23,492 nt of DNA from Opitutales bacterium (GTDB lineage Bacteria; Verrucomicrobiota; Verrucomicrobiia; Opitutales; Opitutaceae), in assembly GCA_021772595.1 (NCBI GenBank), contig JAJFLS010000760.1, positions 1 through 23,492 of the forward strand, given 5' to 3'. Positions 1-6,887 of the stretch are shown here, one piece after another. Below the pieces are notes generated by a model. It ran no database searches. It was not told the DNA's origin and saw nothing but the letters and a program-made list of their open reading frames with translations. Position 1 is the first letter of the stretch; each line of letters begins with the position of its first letter. A program made the translations under genes and the position numbers.

Positions 1-251
1 GCCTTCGAAGCGGAACATCAATCGGAGCGAATTACCGCGAAGCTTATCGGTCTCGATCGAGAGCAGAGTTTATCGCTAAAATAGGGGATTGCCTAAAAGA
101 AGCAGAAGAAACGCAATATTGGTTAGATCTAATGAAAGCAGAAGAAATCGTATCAGCAAATCGCTTGGAAAGTCTCATTTCGGAAACGAATGAGATAATC
201 GCGATCTTCGTCTCCTCCATGAACACGGCCAAAAGCAATGCCACTTCTTAA
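1..251 (+). CDS. Four-helix bundle protein (S23 / 23S rRNA intervening-sequence family), 3' part
   Basis: The 5' end lies outside the window. Reading from base 3, an open frame of 82 codons ends at TAA 249-251. The translation contains ANYREAYRSRSRAEF, then IAKIGDCLKEAEETQYWLDL, and near the end SETNEIIAIFVSSMNTAK. This is the typical C-terminal two thirds of the four-helix bundle family first seen as ORFs in 23S rRNA intervening sequences of Leptospira and Coxiella (TIGR02436-like). Free-standing copies are common in environmental genomes and their function is unknown; related Avd proteins assist diversity-generating retroelements, but no such element is visible here. The gene ends 30 nt before atpG, so it sits where the end of atpA would be expected in a standard atp operon. 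It has the amphipathic, Glu/Lys/Arg-rich helical pattern of the family. Identification is by pattern recognition of the translation. Confidence 0.8.
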   Translation, partial: LRSGTSIGANYREAYRSRSRAEFIAKIGDCLKEAEETQYWLDLMKAEEIVSANRLESLISETNEIIAIFVSSMNTAKSNATS

Positions 252-281
252 CTCTTAATTCCTACTTCTTCCTTTAATTAG
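242..281 (+). repeat. Pyrimidine-rich leader before atpG, similar to the leader before atpD
   Basis: The bases from the end of the four-helix-bundle gene to the atpG ATG start with CACTTCTTAA and contain TTAATTCCTA. The 37 bases before the atpD ATG (1243-1279) start with CACTCCCTAA and contain the same TTAATTCCTA at a matching place, and both finish in a TTTAAT stretch. Neither has a Shine-Dalgarno sequence. The stretch may be a shared leader or the terminal sequence of the element that carries the four-helix-bundle gene. Confidence 0.5.
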
Positions 282-1160
282 ATGCCAAATTTAAGAGAAA
301 TTCGTCGCCGTATCAAATCGGTCAAGAACACTCGCCAGATTACGAAGGCGATGGAGCTTGTCGCGGCCTCGAAGATGAAGAAGGCCCAGCAAGCAGCCCT
401 TTCGGGTCAGCCCTACGCGGCGTTGCTCGCCGAAACTCTGGCCCATATATCGTCGCGTATCGAAGATGTGGAACATCCCTTTTTCGAGGAGCGCGAGATC
501 AAGACTCGCGGCATTATCGTTGTCACCACCGATAGAGGGCTTTGCGGTCCGTTGAACGGCAATCTGTTCCGCGAGATCATGAAGATCGAAGGGAACGCGG
601 AGTACGTGAGCGTCGGCCGCAAAGGGAAGCAGTTTCTCAGCCGATCCAGTCGCAACCTTCTCGCCGATTTCGTCGTTGATGATAACGTTCCGTACGTGAC
701 GATCAAGCAGCTCACAGAGTTCATGATCGAAAAGTATCTCGCGAAAGAGATCGATACGATTGAAGTGTTGTATCCACATTTTGTGAACGTGCTCGTTCAG
801 AATCCGACCTTCGGGAAGCTGCTTCCAATCACTGGTCTGGAAGATATGATAACGCAGCTTCGCGGCAAGAACGCCGAACCCTTCGAGCACGCCGATGACG
901 AGCGGAATTTCAAATTCGAGCCGGACCCGGTAACAATTTTGAGCGACTTGCTTCCGCTTTTTGTGGATCGTCAAGCCTACCAAGCAGTGCTCAGCGCCAA
1001 GGCGGCAGAGCACAGCGCGCGAATGGTAGCGATGAAAACGGCGAAAGATAACGCGTCCAAGCTGATCGATTCGCTGACGCTACAATTCAACAAGGCGCGC
1101 CAAGCCGCGATCACCCAAGAGATCCTGGAAATCGCCGCCGCGACAGCCGGCAACGACTGA
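282..1160 (+). CDS. atpG: F-type ATP synthase gamma subunit
   Basis: This is the central rotor stalk of F1, which turns inside the alpha3/beta3 ring and couples proton flow to ATP synthesis at the cytoplasmic membrane. The 292-residue product has the normal family length. The N-terminal helix begins MPNLREIRRRIKSVKNTRQI followed by TKAMELVAASKM, which is diagnostic. The middle contains VVTTDRGLCGPLNGN, the conserved Rossmann-like core. The C-terminal helix contains MKTAKDNASKLIDSL and ends near QEILEIAAA, the second half of the rotor coiled coil. The ATG at 282 is fixed by the N-terminal match and has no clear Shine-Dalgarno sequence. It lies 30 nt after the four-helix-bundle gene and is followed by an unusually long 119-nt gap before atpD. 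The reverse-strand 240-codon frame across it is a codon-bias shadow. Confidence 0.97.
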   Translation: MPNLREIRRRIKSVKNTRQITKAMELVAASKMKKAQQAALSGQPYAALLAETLAHISSRIEDVEHPFFEEREIKTRGIIVVTTDRGLCGPLNGNLFREIMKIEGNAEYVSVGRKGKQFLSRSSRNLLADFVVDDNVPYVTIKQLTEFMIEKYLAKEIDTIEVLYPHFVNVLVQNPTFGKLLPITGLEDMITQLRGKNAEPFEHADDERNFKFEPDPVTILSDLLPLFVDRQAYQAVLSAKAAEHSARMVAMKTAKDNASKLIDSLTLQFNKARQAAITQEILEIAAATAGND

Positions 1161-1162
1161 TT

Positions 1163-1279
1163 AAAGTAAAAAGTAAGAAGGTAGAATTAAGAAGTTTCGA
1201 ACCAAACACGCCTATCATTCTTGCGTATCCAATTACCACTGCCACTCCCTAATTTTTAATTCCTAAATCTAAATTTAAT
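1163..1279 (+). repeat. Possible miniature element between atpG and atpD
   Basis: The 119-nt gap between atpG and atpD starts with a purine-rich arm (1163-1195, containing GTAGAATTAAGAAGT) and ends with a pyrimidine-rich arm (1238-1275, containing TTTTTAATTCCTAAAT). The two arms are imperfectly complementary and enclose about 40 bases that include CGAACCAAACACGCC. The right arm resembles the sequence that follows the four-helix-bundle gene at 242-281. I read this as a possible coding-less relative of that element. I see no gene or terminator in it. Confidence 0.35.
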
Positions 1280-2698
1280 ATGAACTCCGGAAAAATTCTC
1301 CAAGTAATTGGGCCAGTTGTGGACGTCCAATTCGAAGCAGGCTCGCCGCCTGCGATTTATCAGGCCTTGACCGTCGATTTCTCCGTTTCCGGCGAAAGCG
1401 TCAATTTGACTCTCGAAGTCCAGCAACACTTGGGCGAAGGGGTTGTCCGCTCGGTCGCGATGTCTTCCACCGAGGGACTGAAGCGCGACATGGAAGTAGT
1501 AGATACTGGATCTGCGATCTCCGTGCCAGTGGGCGAGGGCGTTCTCGGCCGGATCTTCAACGTGACCGGCGACGCCGTGGATAATCGCGGCGAAGTCAAA
1601 CACGAGAAGCGATACGAAATTCACCGTCCCGCTCCGCCCCTCACCGATCAGGATACGAAGGCGAACATTCTCGAAACAGGGATCAAGGTCATCGATCTCA
1701 TTTGCCCTTTCATTAAAGGCGGCAAGGTCGGCGCGTTCGGCGGGGCCGGCGTGGGCAAGACGGTCGTAATCATGGAGCTGATCAACAACATCGCGAAAAC
1801 CCACGGGGGTTACTCGGTGTTCGCGGGAGTAGGGGAGCGTTCGCGCGAAGGAAACGACCTTTACCACGAAATGTCCGATTCCGGCGTTATCGATCAGGAG
1901 AATCTCGAGAATTCGAAAGTGGCTCTCGTTTACGGTCAAATGAACGAGCCGCCAGGAGCCCGCATGCGCGTCGCTCTCTCCGCTCTTTCGATGGCAGAGT
2001 ACTTCCGCGACGAGAAAAACCAGGACGTTCTTCTGTTCGTCGACAACATTTTCCGCTTCTCGCAAGCCGGCTCGGAAGTATCCGCGTTACTCGGCCGCTC
2101 TCCCTCGGCGGTAGGCTACCAGCCTACGCTCGCCTCTGAAATGGGAATGCTCCAAGAGCGAATCACTTCGACCAAGAAAGGATCGGTTACCTCGTTCCAG
2201 GCGGTTTACGTACCGGCGGACGATTTGACCGACCCGGCGCCAGCTAACACGTTCGCTCACCTCGATTCCACGATCGTCCTCGAACGCGCGATTGCCGACT
2301 TGGGTATCTACCCGGCTGTCGATCCGCTCAATTCGGTATCCAAAGCGCTCGAACCCGCCATCGTTGGCGAAGAGCACTATGAAGTGGCCCGAGGGTTGCA
2401 ACGCGTGCTCCAGCGCTACAACGACTTGCAGGACATCATTGCCATCCTCGGCCTCGACGAGCTCTCGCCGGAAGACAAGCAGACCGTCTACCGCGCTCGC
2501 AAGATCCAGAAATTCCTCTCCCAGCCCTTCAACGTGGCAGAAGTCTTCACCGGCTTCCCCGGAAAAATCGTCCCTGTGGCCGACACGATCAAAGGTTTCA
2601 AGATGATCCTCGACGGAGATCTCGACCACATCGCCGAAAACGACTTCTACATGAAAGGCGGAATCGACGAAGTGCTAGAAGCTTCTGGCAGCGAATAA
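1280..2698 (+). CDS. atpD: F-type ATP synthase beta subunit
   Basis: This is the catalytic subunit of F1, which makes ATP from ADP and phosphate at the alpha/beta interfaces. The 472-residue length is standard. Visible motifs in order are the beta-barrel N-terminus (GKILQVIGPVVDVQFE), Walker A GGAGVGKTV near residue 153, GERSREGNDLYHEM with the catalytic Glu, MNEPPGARMRVALSAL, Walker B VLLFVDNIFRFSQAGSE, and YVPADDLTDPAP. The C-terminal helical domain contains the DELSPED stretch (DELSEED in most homologues), which contacts gamma. The ATG at 1280 is set by the conserved N-terminus. There is no Shine-Dalgarno sequence, and the upstream 37 bases resemble those before atpG. The downstream spacing to atpC is short, so the two are co-transcribed. 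Nothing in the catalytic core looks degenerate. Confidence 0.98.
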   Translation: MNSGKILQVIGPVVDVQFEAGSPPAIYQALTVDFSVSGESVNLTLEVQQHLGEGVVRSVAMSSTEGLKRDMEVVDTGSAISVPVGEGVLGRIFNVTGDAVDNRGEVKHEKRYEIHRPAPPLTDQDTKANILETGIKVIDLICPFIKGGKVGAFGGAGVGKTVVIMELINNIAKTHGGYSVFAGVGERSREGNDLYHEMSDSGVIDQENLENSKVALVYGQMNEPPGARMRVALSALSMAEYFRDEKNQDVLLFVDNIFRFSQAGSEVSALLGRSPSAVGYQPTLASEMGMLQERITSTKKGSVTSFQAVYVPADDLTDPAPANTFAHLDSTIVLERAIADLGIYPAVDPLNSVSKALEPAIVGEEHYEVARGLQRVLQRYNDLQDIIAILGLDELSPEDKQTVYRARKIQKFLSQPFNVAEVFTGFPGKIVPVADTIKGFKMILDGDLDHIAENDFYMKGGIDEVLEASGSE

Positions 2699-2718
2699 GT
2701 TAGGAGACAAAATTAGCG

Positions 2719-3120
2719 ATGAATCTCGAAATAGTCACGCCTGAAGCCAAAGTCTACGAAGACACAGTCGAGTCAGTTGTCTTGCCGACAACCACAGGCG
2801 AGATCAACATTTTGCCCGGACACATTCCGCTCGTGACCGAAATCCAGGCAGGCGAAATCATCGTCCCGAAACCCGGCGACGGCCAATCCCTGGCCATCAG
2901 CAAAGGCTTCGCCCAATGCGTCGGCGACAAGATCTCGGTCCTAGCCGAAGACGCCATCCACATCGACGAGATCGACGAATTCGCCGTCGAAGAAGCCCAA
3001 AAGCGCGCCGAAACCGCCCTAACCACTATGGAAAAGATGTCCGACGAAGAAATCGCCATGCTGGAAACGCAAATCGCGTACGCGAGAGCGCAGATTATAC
3101 TAAAGCAGAAGAGAAGGTAG
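2719..3120 (+). CDS. atpC: F-type ATP synthase epsilon subunit
   Basis: Epsilon is the small rotor subunit that joins gamma to the c-ring and, in bacteria, can inhibit ATP hydrolysis through its C-terminal helices. The 133-residue product has the N-terminal beta-sandwich (LEIVTPEAKVYEDTVESVV, then TTGEINILPGHIPLVTEI) and the C-terminal helical pair (EEAQKRAETALTTMEKM). It begins 20 nt after the atpD stop. An AGGAG at 2702-2706 precedes the ATG with about 12 nt spacing, so unlike atpG and atpD it has a recognisable ribosome binding site. No strong terminator follows, and the next gene (wzm) starts 78 nt later on the same strand, so read-through into the polysaccharide genes is possible. Confidence 0.96.
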   Translation: MNLEIVTPEAKVYEDTVESVVLPTTTGEINILPGHIPLVTEIQAGEIIVPKPGDGQSLAISKGFAQCVGDKISVLAEDAIHIDEIDEFAVEEAQKRAETALTTMEKMSDEEIAMLETQIAYARAQIILKQKRR

Positions 3121-3198
3121 TGCCTACTCTACGATTTTATTTGTTAGAACCCATGATCGTTGGTCATGTGTTTGTCACGGTTGCGGAACTAGACAAAA

Positions 3199-3966
3199 AT
3201 GGTTAAAAGCGAAATTCTGAGACAGGCTAAAGCTCTCTATGAACGTGACTACCTTTATCGCTATCAAGGAATGCGGTTAAAGTTCCCTTGGTTGATAATA
3301 ATGCCCTGCCTTCCTTTGTTTCTCTATAACATTTTGAATGCTATCGGAGTCTTTGGCGAAGCTTCTACGGAAACACCACGAGCCATCACCATTTCAATCG
3401 GTATCACTTTCTATACATTATTCTCAGAGTCTTTAGTAGGCTTTGCAGGGGCTTTGGAGAGGAATAAGAAATATATAATAAAGACGGGTATTCGATTTCG
3501 TTCGTGTTTTCTGAGTGTGCTTTTCTCCGTCTATTCGAATTTTGTTATTCGATACGTTGTCTTAATCGTTATTCTTTCGTTTTATGATGGGTATATCAGC
3601 AGCTCGTTACTCATTGGTGTCCTATATTCAATAGTACCGGTTGCGATCGGCGCGAGTTTTGGTTTATCGCTTTCCATCTTTTCGGTTTTCTACCGAGATA
3701 TCGATAATATCGTCCAAACTATGGCTTTTTACCTATTGTTTGCCTCAGGAGTGTTCATGACAATCAAAGGAGGGAGTGCTCTTGAGGTTGTGGTAGCAAA
3801 CCTGCCATCATACATCGCTGTGGTGAACGGCAGGGCGTTGGTGTTGTCGTCTGGGACTTTCGATGGCTTGATCACCGCATCTTGGTTTGTCGGTTGCATA
3901 CTGCTTCTGTTGGTTGCCTCAATCGCTCTCAAAAACAGTAAGCCACTAATAACCAGTTATATGTAA
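3199..3966 (+). CDS. wzm: Polysaccharide ABC exporter, permease subunit (Wzm-like)
   Basis: This ABC-2 type permease forms the transmembrane channel that exports lipid-linked O-antigen or other surface polysaccharide across the inner membrane with Wzt. The 255-residue length fits the family. The N-terminal amphipathic stretch (KSEILRQAKALYERDYLYRY) is followed by hydrophobic segments at about 28-48, 65-85, 105-135, 140-165, 172-192 and 225-245, the usual six-helix pattern. A cytoplasmic link after the second helix reads ALERNKKYIIKTGI. Its TAA stop overlaps the Wzt start (TAATG), indicating translational coupling. Base composition is clearly more AT-rich than the upstream atp genes, which marks a change from housekeeping to accessory sequence. 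Assignment rests on topology, partner and general similarity. Confidence 0.88.
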   Translation: MVKSEILRQAKALYERDYLYRYQGMRLKFPWLIIMPCLPLFLYNILNAIGVFGEASTETPRAITISIGITFYTLFSESLVGFAGALERNKKYIIKTGIRFRSCFLSVLFSVYSNFVIRYVVLIVILSFYDGYISSSLLIGVLYSIVPVAIGASFGLSLSIFSVFYRDIDNIVQTMAFYLLFASGVFMTIKGGSALEVVVANLPSYIAVVNGRALVLSSGTFDGLITASWFVGCILLLLVASIALKNSKPLITSYM

Positions 3967-5282
3967 TGAATGACTTGATTGTTAAGGCCGAACTATTGTC
4001 AAAGAGTTTCGCTCTTGAGAGTAGTGCAGCAAACTCTCCGAGGTTCTTGGACATACTAGCGGCCATTGTAGGTAGGCAAACGCGTCTCAATCGTAACAAC
4101 AAGGCATTTTGGGCAGTGAAAGATGTTTGCTTTGAGCTGAGGAGAGGAGAGAATCTCGGTATCCTCGGATTGAATGGAGCCGGTAAGAGCACGCTTTTGA
4201 AAATCATTCTAGGGCGACTTGCACCGGAATCGGGAAGACTACAGGTGCACGGAAGCGTTGGAGGCTTAATCGAACTGGGTGCAGGATTTCATCCAGAACA
4301 GACCGGAAGAAAGAATATTTATCTCAGTGCCTCCATGATGGGAGTCGGCAACGAAGAGATAGACTCAAAAATCAACGATATTATCGAGTTTGCGGAAATC
4401 GACGAATTTATCGACATGCCGGTGAAAACTTATTCCAGCGGGATGGCAGTAAGGTTGGGGTTTTCTACAGCAATACATTTCGTGAAGGATCTCATAGTGT
4501 GTGATGAAATATTGGCTGTTGGGGATTTCGAATTTAGGCAGAAATGCTATAGAAAAATCCACGAGTTAAAGCAATCTCGCAGTTTTATACTCGTCTCTCA
4601 TAGTACTAGAGATATATCATTATTCTGTGACAAGGCATTACTTATGCACAAAGGACGTGCGGTGGCATATGGTGATGTGGATACTGCATTGAAAAAGTAT
4701 GCAAAGGCATCGCATGACCTGAGCTATGAGGAATACATTGAAAAGCTTGACGATGTCGCAAAAGTCGATGCGGACCAGATACAAGTAAACGGGGCAAATT
4801 TATTGTCTAGTCGTGTTTTTGACGATAGTGAGGAGGTCCGAATTAGCAAATTTGGGCGTATCTATCGGGGCATTGATGCGATTGAGAACATACAGGTGTA
4901 TTGTTCTGCCAGATACATGGACGGTAAACTGCTAGTGGATAACAATGAGAAATTGATTTTCACTGTTCGATTTGAGCTACTGGCAGAGATTTCAAGCTTA
5001 AGAATTGGGCTACCCATCTTTTCCGAAAATGGAGAGATGCTCTTGGGGTCGGACTCACGTGATATCAGCCCGAGCAATCCTAGTGTGATCGAGCCCGGCC
5101 CGAAGGAGTTCAAGTTTACTTTTTCGCGATGTCCGCTAAATGAAGGACGTTTTTTCGTGGCCCTTGCTATTAATAATGACCCAGGGTATCTGTTCAGAGA
5201 TCACCTAGCTTGGATACACGTCAAAAATGTGACCCAGGAATTCGGATTGGTGCACTCCGAACACTCGACTTCCCTCGCTTAG
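3966..5282 (+). CDS. wzt: Polysaccharide ABC exporter, ATPase with C-terminal carbohydrate-binding-type domain (Wzt-like)
   Basis: This is the nucleotide-binding subunit that powers export of the finished glycan through Wzm. Residues 1-245 are the ABC domain, with Walker A GLNGAGKST (68-76), signature YSSGMAVRLGF (156-166), Walker B LIVCDE (176-181) and the H-loop His212 in ILVSHS. The long loop after strand 2 and the motif VGGLIELGAGFHPEQTGRKN are typical of the Wzt/TagH class. Residues 265-438 form an extra beta-rich domain that matches the position and size of the Wzt C-terminal domain. In E. coli O9a and Klebsiella O12 that domain binds the modified non-reducing end of the chain and licenses export; homologues without a cap lack it. 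The start overlaps the wzm stop. Its presence suggests the exported chain carries a terminal modification, which is inference. Confidence 0.92.
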   Translation: MNDLIVKAELLSKSFALESSAANSPRFLDILAAIVGRQTRLNRNNKAFWAVKDVCFELRRGENLGILGLNGAGKSTLLKIILGRLAPESGRLQVHGSVGGLIELGAGFHPEQTGRKNIYLSASMMGVGNEEIDSKINDIIEFAEIDEFIDMPVKTYSSGMAVRLGFSTAIHFVKDLIVCDEILAVGDFEFRQKCYRKIHELKQSRSFILVSHSTRDISLFCDKALLMHKGRAVAYGDVDTALKKYAKASHDLSYEEYIEKLDDVAKVDADQIQVNGANLLSSRVFDDSEEVRISKFGRIYRGIDAIENIQVYCSARYMDGKLLVDNNEKLIFTVRFELLAEISSLRIGLPIFSENGEMLLGSDSRDISPSNPSVIEPGPKEFKFTFSRCPLNEGRFFVALAINNDPGYLFRDHLAWIHVKNVTQEFGLVHSEHSTSLA

Positions 5283-5629
5283 TAGTCCAAGGACCGACAG
5301 AGTTGTTTACTAGCGTGTTCGTGTCGGCTTATGAAGTCATGCATTACAGCGCGTCCCATGCGAAGAAGCCTACCGTTTTTAGGATCTTCTTAGTCCGCTA
5401 CAATTGAGTCCACCTCTCGGAGATAGTGCTTCTGTTACGTGCTGAATAAGGGAGGATTGGGGCTTCATACTGTGGACAAATATATTGAGGACGACCCAAG
5501 CGACGAACAAGCAGAACGTTTTAGAATTTTCTGACGTTGGTAATAGGAAATTCAACCGGTCAAGTTTAGATCGATAAAGGGAGTGACGATTGAATTCAGA
5601 TGTCGCGAAATTGCTTCGCGAGGGCTTCG
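5283..5629. other. Convergent intergenic region between wzt and galE
   Basis: This 347-nt region holds no convincing gene. It contains copy A of the dispersed motif (5543-5555) and its associated hairpin (5603-5621). A 31-codon open stretch starts at GTG 5439 and includes TVDKYIEDDPSDEQAERF before TGA 5532-5534. It has coding-like character, but I recognise no family and it may be a remnant. No classical terminator with a U-run is visible for wzt. Confidence 0.5.
5543..5621 (-). repeat. Dispersed hairpin repeat, copy A
   Basis: On the plus strand the 13-mer ATAGGAAATTCAA (5543-5555) is followed by GGGAG (5579-5583) and then a perfect 7-bp inverted repeat TCGCGAA / TTCGCGA (5603-5609 and 5615-5621) with a 5-nt loop. 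Read on the minus strand, the hairpin begins 9 nt after the galE stop, so it may also serve as a 3' stem for galE. The order of elements is shared with copies B, C and D. Confidence 0.6.
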
Positions 5630-6657
5630 TTATAACGGATGATCCTCAAGCGCCAGTTGCCAGTTGTATGCATCACGCATGGCATCGATGATGGTCAGTT
5701 GCGACACGTAGCCCAGCTGCCGCTCCGCCTCGGAAACGTCCGCGTAGCTTGCAACAACATCACCCGGTCTTCGTTCACCGATGCGATAGTTGAGCGAAAC
5801 CCCCGTGGCGGTATCAAATGCGGCGATGGCTTCCAATATGCTGGTCCCACACCCGGTGCCGACGTTGAACACTTCGTTGAACGCCAGGCGTGATTCAGCG
5901 GAGAGCAGTTCAACGCTGACACGTGGGCTCGAGCCAGATCGACGACGTGTATGTAGTCGCGGATACAAGTACTATCGGGCGTCGGGTAATCGTTGCCGAA
6001 CACGGTCAGCTGTGGGTGCAGCCCAACCGCCGTTTGAGTGATGTAGGGCACTAGGTTTTCGGGATTGCCTAGTGGCAATTCGCCGATCTGACCGGACGGA
6101 TGAGCTCCGATGGGGTTGAAATAACGAAGCGTGACGGACCGCAACTGGGCCCAGGAAGCGACTAAGTCGTCGATCATTGCCTCGCAGATCTGCTTGGTGC
6201 GTCCGTAAGGTGCTTCGGCAGCCTTGATCGGAGACCGCTCTGTCACGGGCAGGGAGTCGGGCTGTCCGTAAACCGTGGCCGAAGAGGAAAAAACGAACGA
6301 TGAGATGCCCGCTTTCAGCATCGACCTCAGGACGGAAACCAGCGAACCGACGTTGTTTGCGTAGTATGACAGCGGATCTTTGACTGAGCTGCCGACGGCT
6401 TTAAACGCGGCGAAGTGGATCAGCCCGAAGACGTGGCTCTCCTTCTCCAGCACGGAGTCGAATGCACGTTCGTCGGTACAATCGACTTCATGAACCGGGA
6501 AGGTCGATCCGATGAGCTTCCTCATGCGATCGATGATGCCTCGTTCGGAGATCACGAAGTTTTCGACTACCACTGGCAAGAATCCGGCTTTTGCCAACTC
6601 CACGGCCGTATGCGAGCCGATGTAACCAGCGCCACCTGTCACGATGACCTTTTTCAT
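5630..6657 (-). pseudogene. galE: UDP-glucose 4-epimerase, interrupted by a single-base frameshift
   Basis: GalE interconverts UDP-glucose and UDP-galactose (or the N-acetyl forms), supplying precursors for surface glycan. The start is ATG at 6657 (MKKVIVTGGAGYIGSH), with the NAD-binding TGGAGYIGS, SSSATVYG (123-131) and the catalytic pair Tyr151/Lys155 in YGRTK. The frame reads correctly to VDLARAHVSA (about residue 248) and then goes out of frame. The neighbouring frame picks up exactly where it should, with FNEVFNVGTGCGTSILEAI and later RRPGDVVASYAD, ending at TAA 5632-5630. Restoring one base near 5909-5913 (the minus strand reads GCGTTGAAC where GCGTTGGAAC would fit) gives about 342 residues, the normal family length. 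It is either a true recent mutation or a one-base sequencing/assembly error. Everything outside that base looks intact, which favours error or a very recent event. Copies A and B of the dispersed repeat flank it. Confidence 0.9.
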
Positions 6658-6667
6658 GCTTTGATTG

Positions 6668-6763
6668 ATAGGAAATTCAATTGATCCGGTTCGGCTCGTG
6701 GGAGGAAAGTGAGAATTGAAATCGGTCTTAGCAAGTCGAATAGCACGCTTGCTATTGGACTTG
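6668..6763 (-). repeat. Dispersed hairpin repeat, copy B (upstream of galE)
   Basis: The 13-mer ATAGGAAATTCAA lies at 6668-6680, GGGAGG at 6700-6705, and a strong hairpin at 6732-6763. The hairpin arms are CAAGTC / GACTTG (6732-6737 and 6758-6763) and AATAGCA / TGCTATT (6739-6745 and 6750-6756), separated by one G-G mismatch and closed by a 4-nt loop. Read on the minus strand the order is hairpin, CCTCCC, then TTGAATTTCCTAT, ending about 10 nt before the galE ATG. It lies in the 230-nt divergent region between galE and the methyltransferase gene, where promoters for both would be expected. Confidence 0.65.
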
Positions 6764-6887
6764 AACGACGTTGACACCAAGGATTCGCGTCTTCAGACCG
6801 ATGTATCTTTTAGTAGTGGTGAGAAATGATTTTCAAAATAGATGAAGCTGAAGTGCAGAAATTTGGGACCGTTTGCTGAAACTTGAA

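Noticed and set aside
291..1013. 240-codon open frame on the minus strand across atpG
   Set aside because: It is antisense to an unmistakable atpG, has no family resemblance, and arises from codon bias.
1256..2065. 269-codon open frame on the minus strand across atpD
   Set aside because: Shadow of atpD; composition is that of a reverse-frame translation and it resembles no known protein.
5543..6763. Integron-like attC sites as an explanation for repeats A and B
   Set aside because: The core does not consistently keep the GTTRRRY / RYYYAAC ends of attC, and no integrase is present.
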